This document shows, piece after piece, positions 54,841 to 61,928 of a DNA stretch of 64,000 bases. A program made the position numbers and the translations under genes. The DNA is from Hyphomicrobium sp. 12-62-95 (GTDB lineage Bacteria; Pseudomonadota; Alphaproteobacteria; Rhizobiales; Hyphomicrobiaceae), in the NCBI GenBank assembly GCA_002279935.1, contig NCCZ01000003.1, positions 48,501-112,500 on the forward strand, in the 5' to 3' direction. A model generated the notes under the pieces. That model was not told the origin of the DNA, did no database searches, and saw only the letters and a list, made by a program, of their open reading frames with translations. The stretch's first letter is position 1, and each line of letters begins with the position of its first letter.

Positions 54841-56049
54841 ATGTCCCTCATCGAAGCCATCACCACCGCGCTCGCATCCAATCCGATTTTGGCAGCCGGT
54901 GTCGGCACGCTCTTGGCGGGCTCCGTACTCTACGTGTTGCGCGCCGTTCCCGAAAAAATCATGGAAGCCCTCGGCACCGCACTTTGGACCAAGGTCTCCA
55001 TCGAGAGCCTGTCGAGCGAATATGCCGACGTCGATCACTTCATCGAAAGGCGCCGCATCAATTTTTTCAGTCGCTCCCTCGAACTGAAAGAAGGCGCGCT
55101 GCAAACCGGCTTCGGCTCCGGTTGGGGCACCTACGACGGCAAACTCTTTAAATACGCCAAGGCGCGATCAACCCAGCAGGTCGTGCCGTATGAGACGATC
55201 AACGTCGCGTTCTTGACCAGAGACCGGTCCGTCGCCGAGCGTTTTTTGCGCGATAGCCAACCGGAAGACCGCCGCAACTCGATCAGCGTCACGCTGTACG
55301 GCACCAGCGGAAGCACCGGCAGCTTGCGCCGCCATAAGCGCAGCCTCGACACCGTCTTCGTCGACGACGCCGTCAAGTCGCGTCTCGTGGAGCGCATCAC
55401 GTGGTTCATCGGCTCTGAACAATGGCACGCCGAGCGCGGCATCCCGTGGAAGTTCGGAATCATCCTCCATGGCCCTCCCGGAACGGGTAAAACGAGCCTC
55501 ATCCACGCCATCGCCTCGACGTTCAACTTCAACATCAAATACATCAAGTCGCTACACGGCCTTGGCGCCGCGTTCATGCATGGCACCGCCAAGGACCTGT
55601 TCGTGATCGAGGATATCGACACGATTTCGGGCGGGCTGAACCGGTCTGGTCCAGATGGCAACGCGGCGGGCGCGGCCAACATCGTTGCCCAGCAATCCTC
55701 GCCCCTCCACGAAGTCTTGAACGCCATGGACGGCATGCAAACGCCCGATGGCCTGAAATTCATCGCCACGACCAATCACATCGGCCGCCTCGATCCTGCA
55801 ATCATCCGCCCGGGACGCATCGATGAGGTGATTGAGATCGGCCCACTCTCGGTGGCGAGCGCGCGCCGCATGTTCAAAGCCTTTTACGGCCGCGATGGAA
55901 TTGGTGAGTATTCACCCCGCACGGGGGCCGAATTGCAGGTCATGTTTTCGACCAAGACGGCCGAGGATGCAGAAGCTGCCCTTGCGGCATCAGCCCGGTC
56001 CGTCGATGCCGGCGCCGGCACTCACACACCGGTATCGCCACCCGCCTGA
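54841..56049 (+). CDS. BCS1-like AAA ATPase with an N-terminal membrane helix
   Basis: A 402-residue protein. A single membrane helix near 14-33 (NPILAAGVGTLLAGSVLYVLRA) is followed by a BCS1-type linker region (residues about 45-190, with HKRSLDTVFVDDAVKSRLVERITWFIGSEQWHAERGIPWK) and an AAA domain with Walker A GPPGTGKTS, Walker B DLFVIEDID and an arginine-finger region FIATTNHIGRLDPAIIRPGRIDEVIEIG. This order matches mitochondrial BCS1, which folds and inserts the Rieske protein of complex III. A bacterial role in membrane protein maturation is possible but unproven. It ends 23 bases before the convergent L,D-transpeptidase gene. Confidence 0.82.
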   Translation: MSLIEAITTALASNPILAAGVGTLLAGSVLYVLRAVPEKIMEALGTALWTKVSIESLSSEYADVDHFIERRRINFFSRSLELKEGALQTGFGSGWGTYDGKLFKYAKARSTQQVVPYETINVAFLTRDRSVAERFLRDSQPEDRRNSISVTLYGTSGSTGSLRRHKRSLDTVFVDDAVKSRLVERITWFIGSEQWHAERGIPWKFGIILHGPPGTGKTSLIHAIASTFNFNIKYIKSLHGLGAAFMHGTAKDLFVIEDIDTISGGLNRSGPDGNAAGAANIVAQQSSPLHEVLNAMDGMQTPDGLKFIATTNHIGRLDPAIIRPGRIDEVIEIGPLSVASARRMFKAFYGRDGIGEYSPRTGAELQVMFSTKTAEDAEAALAASARSVDAGAGTHTPVSPPA

Positions 56050-56072
56050 CCATCAGATCATCTGCCGCGCAG

Positions 56073-57104
56073 CTACTGCGCCGAGACGGTCTTCGCCGCC
56101 CCAGGCGAAGTCGCGGCCCGTGCAGCGGCGACAGCTTCGGCCGCAGCAGCTCTAGCTTCTTTCGCAGCCGCTGCTGCTTCAGCCGCGGCGCTTGCAGCAG
56201 CCGTCGCTGGCGTCTCAGTGCTCGGCACTGCGGCAGGCGGCGTTGAGGCCTTCACTGCAGCGACGGCCGGCGCCGCTGCGGGCTGCCCAACTTGCACGGC
56301 AGCAGCTGCCGGTGTCGCGGGCTTCTTCTTCTGCGCCACCGGCTTCTTCTTCTCGGGCTTCGCAGGCTTTGCTGCCGGCTCAGGTCCCAAGAACCCGAAG
56401 ATCGACGACAACGGCGCATTCTCGCTGACCCCGCCAGCATATGATTGCATGACGTGAACCTTCGCCCCCACCTTCGCGATCGACGCCAGATGCACCACGT
56501 GCTCGTTCGTCAGCCGGAAGCAGCCCGACGAATTGGCGCGTCCCACCGTGCGATCGTTGTTGGTGCCGTGAATGCGATAGATCGAACTTCCCAGATAAAG
56601 CGCCCGCGCGCCCTGCGGGTTCTTCATGCCGCCCGACACTGTCACCGGCAACCCCGGCACGCGCTGGCGCATCTCCGGCGGCGGCGTCCACGACGGCCAT
56701 TCCGCAATGCGGCTGATCCGCTCTGTCCCTGTCCAGGTGAAGCCGTCGCGCCCCACCGAGATCGGATAGGCATAGGCCTTCCTGTCCGGCAGCACGAAAT
56801 AGAGTTTGCGCGCCTGCGTATCGACGATGATCGATCCCGGCTCTTCGGGCCGATTCAAATAAACAATCGGCGGCACAGCAGGCTTGAAGTCCGGCCGCTC
56901 GCCGCCCTCCATGTATTTCGGGTAAACGGTCGGCTCGTACGTTTTGCGGTTCGCCGCGCGCTCCGCCGCCTCCTGCTCTTCTTGCGCCCGCCGGTCGCTC
57001 TCGAACACAGGCCGGCCGTCGGACCAAGTGTCCGCCCAAACCGGCTGCGAACCCATCATCAAGCCGGCGGCCACCACCGGCAATATGACGCGCAGATAAC
57101 CCAT
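56073..57104 (-). CDS. L,D-transpeptidase (YkuD) with a long Ala/Pro/Lys-rich tail
   Basis: A 343-residue secreted protein with a signal peptide (MGYLRVILPVVAAGLMMGSQPVWA). The middle carries the YkuD domain: PGSIIVDTQARKLYFVLPDRKAY, then PSWTPPPEMRQRVPGLPVTVSGGMKNPQGARALYLGSS and the active site YRIHGTNNDRTVGRANSSGCFRL. The last 110 residues are low complexity (Ala, Pro, Lys, Glu), likely an extended linker that reaches through the peptidoglycan. It is the longest of the three YkuD proteins in this window. GGAGACGG stands ahead of the ATG. Its physiological substrate is not known. Confidence 0.87.
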   Translation of the reverse strand: MGYLRVILPVVAAGLMMGSQPVWADTWSDGRPVFESDRRAQEEQEAAERAANRKTYEPTVYPKYMEGGERPDFKPAVPPIVYLNRPEEPGSIIVDTQARKLYFVLPDRKAYAYPISVGRDGFTWTGTERISRIAEWPSWTPPPEMRQRVPGLPVTVSGGMKNPQGARALYLGSSIYRIHGTNNDRTVGRANSSGCFRLTNEHVVHLASIAKVGAKVHVMQSYAGGVSENAPLSSIFGFLGPEPAAKPAKPEKKKPVAQKKKPATPAAAAVQVGQPAAAPAVAAVKASTPPAAVPSTETPATAAASAAAEAAAAAKEARAAAAEAVAAARAATSPGAAKTVSAQ

Positions 57105-57339
57105 GCGCCGTCTCCACCCATCCCGGCGCCCAAGTGCGGCACCTCACACAATCAAAAAGGAGATTGGCGAGCCCGGCAACCCCGGACAAGATCATACCCG
57201 CCCGTAAACCCACACCAATAGATAACTGTGGCCCCAATACGCCATTTCGGCTCCGTAACTCTCCGCACCGCCCGTCCTCGTCGCCCCGCTCGCTTGGAGA
57301 GAGGATGCGCGCACAACAGCATCCTACCCCCGCTGTCAT

Positions 57340-57449
57340 CCTCGGGCTCGCCTGCCCCGGCGCAGGCCGGGGTCCCGAGGACCCAAGGTTCAGCACGCTC
57401 AAACAGAACTGCCGCCCACGTCCCCCTCTCCCCGCGCGCGGGGAGAGGG
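57340..57449. repeat. Two GC-rich palindromic repeat elements
   Basis: First element: CCTCGGG (57340-57346) pairs with CCCGAGG (57374-57380) around an inner CCCCGG/CCGGGG stem. Second element: a 26-base perfect palindrome (57424-57449, centred on CGCG) with CCCTCTCCCC arms. Such dyads recur between genes in many Hyphomicrobiales genomes, as recalled; copy number in this genome is unknown. Confidence 0.65.
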
Positions 57450-57511
57450 CCGGGGGTGAGGGGCGCGACGTGTGTGAGGGGCAAGCCACATTCGGGCTGC
57501 CAGCCATGCCG

Positions 57512-57865
57512 CTACAGCGGACTACGCTCCATGCACCGTTTCGCCCGGCGCATGACCTCGTCGGGCGACAGCGTCTCGAGCAAGGTCGCACGACGGGCCT
57601 TCACCTCGGTGAAAGCGTCGGCCTCCTTCAGTCCTTTGGGAATGGCATAGGCATTGAGATACGTCATCGACGTCACCAAAGCGCGTTTCGCCAGCTCAGG
57701 ATCGCTCTCCACTTTTCCGCTCACAACGAGCGAGTTGGCGGCACTGATCATCGCCGAGCAGTTGAGGTTGGAATCGACCCCACTCACGTCGTCACCACCG
57801 GACGGCCCGCACGCAGCTAAAACACAGCAAGACATGGTTCCGCATAATATCGCGACGCGCGTCAT
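57512..57865 (-). CDS. Small lipoprotein, 117 aa
   Basis: The protein begins MTRVAILCGTMSCCVLAACGPSGGDD, a lipoprotein signal with lipobox LAAC. The mature part has SNLNCSAMISAANSLVVSGK and a helical C-terminal half with MRRAKRCMERSPL. The Cys pair could form a disulfide. It may be anchored to the inner or outer membrane. No family is recognised. GGAAGGG precedes the ATG at 6 bases. It is followed by the repeat elements at 57340-57449 and preceded by another at 57961-58014. Confidence 0.68.
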   Translation of the reverse strand: MTRVAILCGTMSCCVLAACGPSGGDDVSGVDSNLNCSAMISAANSLVVSGKVESDPELAKRALVTSMTYLNAYAIPKGLKEADAFTEVKARRATLLETLSPDEVMRRAKRCMERSPL

Positions 57866-57960
57866 CGTAGATCCCTTCCAATTGTTCGCTCTGGCGAGTC
57901 ACGCCGCCGTCTTCGTGTAACCTCTAGTCAATGAGGGCTTGGCATCTGCGCCGAGGCAAA

Positions 57961-58014
57961 CCCCTCCCCCTTGCGGGGAGGGGCAGGGGCCTGCCCTCGG
58001 CCTTGTGCCGAGGG
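57961..58014. repeat. GC-rich palindromic repeat element
   Basis: A CCCCTCCCC/GGGGAGGGG-type dyad (57961-57983) is followed by CCCTCGGC (57994-58001) pairing with GCCGAGGG (58007-58014). It is related in style to the elements near 57.4 kb and lies just past the stop of the acyltransferase fusion gene. Confidence 0.6.
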
Positions 58015-58024
58015 TGGGGGTGCC

Positions 58025-61000
58025 TTACGCCGCCGATTTCGGCTCGCCCGTCGCAACAACCGGCTCCTCCACCAGCGCCACCGGCTTCGCAGGCCGCTGG
58101 GCTAACGTCTCCTTCACGAGCTTAGTCGCCGACACGTAGTCCGGCTTGCCGGACCCCAGCAGCGGAATGTGATCCACCACCAAAATCTCCGCCGGAATGT
58201 TCAACTCCGACACACCCTTCGCCTTCACCAACCGCTGGAATTGATCCCGCGCGATCCCCTTGTCCGTCGTCAGCAACACAAGCTTCTCGCCCTTGCGCGC
58301 ATCCGGCATCGAAACGACGATGGTCACGAGGCTCGGCCAAAGCTCCGCCGACAAAGCCTCCACCGCCGAAAGCGACACCATCTCGCCCGCGATCTTGGCA
58401 AACCGCTTCGCGCGGCCCTTGATCGTGATAAAGCCCTGCGCGTCGATGGCGACGATGTCGCCCGTGTCGTGCCAGCCCTCGGCCGGCGGCTCGAGCACAC
58501 CCGGGTTTTCCGTCCGCATGTAGCCGAGCATCACGTTCGGACCACGCACATAAAGCCGTCCGCCGTCCTCGATGCCGGGCACCGGCTCCAGCCGCGCTTC
58601 CATCAGCGGCGCAAGACGGCCGACCGTGCCCGACTTGTTCGACAGCGGCGTGTTGATCGCCAGCACCGGCGCCGTCTCCGTCACGCCGTAGCCTTCCAGA
58701 ATGCGCACGCCGAACTTCTCCATATACGTCTGCCGCGTGCGATCCTTCACGGCTTCCGCGCCCGAAACGATCAGGCGAATGCGATGGAAGTCATACGGAT
58801 GCGCCGAGCGCGCGTAGCCGGTGAGGAACGTGTCGGTGCCGAACATGATCGTCGAATTCGAGCCGTAAACGAGTTCCGGCACGATGCGATAGTGCAGCGG
58901 CGACGGATAAAGATAAACCGGCACGCCCCCGATCAGCGGCATCACGAGACCGCCCGTGAGCCCGAACGAGTGAAACACCGGCATCACGTTGAACACCTTG
59001 TCCTGCCCGTTCACCGCAATGCGATGCAGACACTGGAACGCGTTCGCCAAGAGGTTCTTGTGTGAGAGAACGACACCCTTCGGCGTCCCTTCCGAGCCCG
59101 ACGTGAACAGGATCGCCGCCGGATCGTCCGGCCGGCGCTGCGTCTGCGCCTTGGAGCCCTGCAACAGACCCTTGATTTTGTCGCCGGTCCCGATCTCAGC
59201 CTTCACGTCTTCCAGATAGACGATCTTCACAACGGCTGACAGCTTCTCCACCGCCTCGCCGAGCTTCGCCTTCTCCACGAACGCGCGCGATGTCAGAACC
59301 ACATCCACCTTCGCCGCCTGACACGCGTAGATCATGTTCTGCGCGCCGGCCGAGAAGTTCAGCATCGCCGCCACGCGGCCAATCGATTGCAACGCAAAGA
59401 ACGTCACCGCCACGCCCGCCGCATTCGGCAAGAGCACGCCGACAGCGGCCCCTTCCGGCGCCAGCGGCGCGATCTTGGCGCCCAGCACCTGCGCGCCAAG
59501 GATGAGCTTCTTGTAGGACAGCTTCGTGCCGAGCGCGTCTTCGATGGCGGGCTTGCCCGTATCGCGCGCGGCCTTGGCTTCGACGAGTGCGGAGAACAGC
59601 GTCTGATCGAGGTTCGCCGTCAGCACGGCCGTGTTGACCATGATGTCCTGTAGCGCCGCGCCCGCCGCCTGACGCCGCGCCTTGCCGCGCAACGTCTGAT
59701 CGACCGGCAACTTCACCGGCGGCAGGATCGTCACCGTCGTCTTCGGGAACCACGACTTCTTCGTCTGATAGCGATTGAGATAGCCGAAGTGCGACCGCTC
59801 CAGTCCGTCGATGCGCACCGGCACGACGATCGCATCCGCCTTATCGGCAATCATTGCCGTGCCGTCATAGACCTTCATCAACCCGCCCGTCGTCGTGAGA
59901 CGCCCTTCCGGGAAGATGACGAGCGTGTCGCCGCCCTTCACGTCGTTGATGAGATGCCGCGTCGAAAGCGGCTTTGTTGGATCGATGGGGTGAACCTTGG
60001 CAAGCTGCAGGAACGGCTTCACCCACCAGCGCTGCGCGATACCGGTATCGATCGCATACGACGCGAAGTCCGGCATGATCGAGTGCATCAAAGCCGCGTC
60101 GAGAAAGCTCACATGGTTCGGCGCGATGATCGCGCGCGTCCCCGCCGCCGGCAGGTTCTCCATGCCCTTCACTTCAAGCCGCAGGAACGTCTTGAACAGG
60201 AACATGGCGAGATCTTTCAGCCCATGCTTGCCCCAGGCCTTCAGCACAAGACCAAGCACGACGAGGTTCGCCACGCCCAGAATGAGGAACAGAGCCGCCG
60301 TCGAATATCCAGCCCATTGCAGCGCCGCCAGAATGAGACTCGCACCCACCATGAACCCGGCCGACAGAACGTTGCACGCCGCCACCACGCGCGCCTTGTG
60401 ATCGTCGCGTGCCCACAGCTGCACGGCTGCAAACGCCGGCACGATGAACAACCCACCCGCGAGCGACAGCACGAACAGGCCCGAAGCCAGACGCAGGCCC
60501 GTGAAGCTGGCGAGAAATCCTTCCACGCCGAGCGGCTCAGGCGCGCGCACGACACCCGATGCAGTCCACGCAAGGTCCAGGCACGCCACAGCCATCAGAA
60601 ATGCGCCAACCGGCACCAGCGCCATGTTCGGCCGCATCCGGCTCGCCTTCGCGGCGAGGAACGACCCAACCGCAATGCCGACCGTGAACACGAGCAAGCC
60701 GAGCGTAATCACGCCCTGCGTGCCGTTCATCCCGTCCTTCAGCATCACCGGCAGCAGCGAGAGCGCCACCGCGCCGACCAGCCAGAACCAGCTTGTGATC
60801 AGACCACCCGTCCACAAGCGGCGGTCTTCGCGCAGTTCATTGATGAGCGCGAACGTCGACGTCAGCGGGTTCTTCGTGATGACGAGATCAGGCGCCGCCG
60901 CCCCCGTCTTCGGGATAAACCGCGCCGCCACCCAGCACAGAACGGAGAGCACAACGACGGCCACCGGCAGTTCCCACGCCGTGCCCTCCGGATGCACCAT

Positions 61001-61483
61001 CAGCCCGCCTGCGATTGTGCCGATCAGGATCGCGGCAAACGTCGCGCTCTCGACCAGCGCGTTGCCGGCCGATATTTCCTTTTTGTCAAGAATGCTGGGG
61101 AGGATGCCGTATTTGATCGGCCCGAACAGCGCCGCCATGACGCCGAAGCCGCCGAGTGCCACAAACAGAACCGGCACTGAGTTGAACCAGAAGCCGGCCG
61201 CCGCCACCAACGCTATCGGGATTTCGAACCGCTTCAGCCACTCCGCCAATTCCGCCTTGTCGTACTTGTCGGCCCACTCGCCCCCGAGCGCCGAGAGGAA
61301 GAAGAACGGCGCCACAAGCACCGCGCCGGCAAGCGCCACAAGCGATGCGCCCTCCGCCTCGCCGATCTTGAACAAGATCAGGATGACGAGCGCGTTTTTG
61401 ACGAAGTTGTCGTTCAGCGCCGAAAGAAACTGGCACCAGAACAGGCTGGCAAAACGGCGGGTCTTCAAGAGGTCGGGAAACAT
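58025..61483 (-). CDS. Fused MFS transporter, PlsC-type acyltransferase and acyl-ACP/AMP ligase (LplT-Aas-like)
   Basis: An 1152-residue protein with three domains. Residues about 1-420 are a 12-helix MFS lysophospholipid transporter (ALNDNFVKNALVILILF, like LplT). About 440-640 form a PlsC acyltransferase with NHVSFLDA (HX4D, near 457) and FPEGRLTTTGG (near 524). About 680-1140 form an AMP-binding acyl-ACP synthetase with FTSGSEGTPKGV (near 794) and EGYGVTETAP. In E. coli, LplT and Aas are two proteins that import and reacylate lysophospholipids; here they are one chain. The ATG at 61483 has AGGA upstream; the frame's longer N-terminal extension overlaps a separate small gene. Confidence 0.88.
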   Translation of the reverse strand: MFPDLLKTRRFASLFWCQFLSALNDNFVKNALVILILFKIGEAEGASLVALAGAVLVAPFFFLSALGGEWADKYDKAELAEWLKRFEIPIALVAAAGFWFNSVPVLFVALGGFGVMAALFGPIKYGILPSILDKKEISAGNALVESATFAAILIGTIAGGLMVHPEGTAWELPVAVVVLSVLCWVAARFIPKTGAAAPDLVITKNPLTSTFALINELREDRRLWTGGLITSWFWLVGAVALSLLPVMLKDGMNGTQGVITLGLLVFTVGIAVGSFLAAKASRMRPNMALVPVGAFLMAVACLDLAWTASGVVRAPEPLGVEGFLASFTGLRLASGLFVLSLAGGLFIVPAFAAVQLWARDDHKARVVAACNVLSAGFMVGASLILAALQWAGYSTAALFLILGVANLVVLGLVLKAWGKHGLKDLAMFLFKTFLRLEVKGMENLPAAGTRAIIAPNHVSFLDAALMHSIMPDFASYAIDTGIAQRWWVKPFLQLAKVHPIDPTKPLSTRHLINDVKGGDTLVIFPEGRLTTTGGLMKVYDGTAMIADKADAIVVPVRIDGLERSHFGYLNRYQTKKSWFPKTTVTILPPVKLPVDQTLRGKARRQAAGAALQDIMVNTAVLTANLDQTLFSALVEAKAARDTGKPAIEDALGTKLSYKKLILGAQVLGAKIAPLAPEGAAVGVLLPNAAGVAVTFFALQSIGRVAAMLNFSAGAQNMIYACQAAKVDVVLTSRAFVEKAKLGEAVEKLSAVVKIVYLEDVKAEIGTGDKIKGLLQGSKAQTQRRPDDPAAILFTSGSEGTPKGVVLSHKNLLANAFQCLHRIAVNGQDKVFNVMPVFHSFGLTGGLVMPLIGGVPVYLYPSPLHYRIVPELVYGSNSTIMFGTDTFLTGYARSAHPYDFHRIRLIVSGAEAVKDRTRQTYMEKFGVRILEGYGVTETAPVLAINTPLSNKSGTVGRLAPLMEARLEPVPGIEDGGRLYVRGPNVMLGYMRTENPGVLEPPAEGWHDTGDIVAIDAQGFITIKGRAKRFAKIAGEMVSLSAVEALSAELWPSLVTIVVSMPDARKGEKLVLLTTDKGIARDQFQRLVKAKGVSELNIPAEILVVDHIPLLGSGKPDYVSATKLVKETLAQRPAKPVALVEEPVVATGEPKSAA

Positions 61484-61532
61484 GGTTGGACGTCCTACAG
61501 ATACGCAAAGGGGCTGACGGAGGGCGGCCGGG

Positions 61533-61748
61533 CTAAGCCGCGCGTTTGAAGCGAGTATCGCCCGCAACATGGTTAAAGAACGGCTCAACACATGCCGCTT
61601 TTCCATTGATTGAACGGGATTTTCCGACACCGTGCGCGATCCACTGCGGCGGCCGGCCAGGGGTTTCCAGCCCGGCGATGTCCGGGGTGAGCAGCGGCGC
61701 GTCGGCGACGGCCGAACCCAAGAACATACGGGCCAAACGATCAAACAT
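61533..61748 (-). CDS. Small protein, 71 aa, upstream of the acyltransferase fusion
   Basis: The protein begins MFDRLARMFLGSAVADAPLLTPDIAG and has a basic middle (HGVGKSRSINGKAACVEPFFNHVAG) with one Cys; it is not clearly membrane-spanning. GGAGAG stands 7 bases ahead of its ATG, a strong ribosome site. It lies 49 bases before the fusion gene on the same strand and behind the same repressor-like operators, so the two are probably co-transcribed. I do not recognise a family. A role in the control or localisation of lipid reacylation is only inferred. Confidence 0.62.
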   Translation of the reverse strand: MFDRLARMFLGSAVADAPLLTPDIAGLETPGRPPQWIAHGVGKSRSINGKAACVEPFFNHVAGDTRFKRAA

Positions 61749-61768
61749 AGCGGTCTCTCCTATCAAAA

Positions 61769-61815
61769 TGAACATCGTTCAAATATCAATATACATCTCC
61801 ATGAACATAGTTCAA
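61769..61815 (-). promoter_or_regulatory. Promoter with twin TGAAC-N3-GTTCA operators
   Basis: Two copies of TGAAC-N3-GTTCA lie at 61769-61781 and 61802-61814, 33 bases apart, within repeated ATGAACAT(C/A)GTTCAA. On the minus strand a -35-like TTGAAC (complement of 61810-61815) and a -10-like TATATT (complement of 61788-61793) are 16 bases apart. One operator overlaps the -35, the other follows the -10. This suggests a TetR-type repressor controlling the small gene and the lipid fusion gene; the regulator is not in view. Confidence 0.65.
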
Positions 61816-61928
61816 GCAGAAATCAACCGCATGACTCTGAATGGTTACCGCATTCGAAATTGGAGGGGTGCGAGCACGCATCGGCCCCGCAGCGCCAGCC
61901 GTCGATCCGTACGGCGAGGCAGCAGCCC

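Noticed and set aside
61484..61744. N-terminal extension of the MFS-acyltransferase fusion
   Set aside because: It overlaps a separate small gene with a strong ribosome site and has no membrane or conserved sequence before MFPDLLKTRRFASLF.
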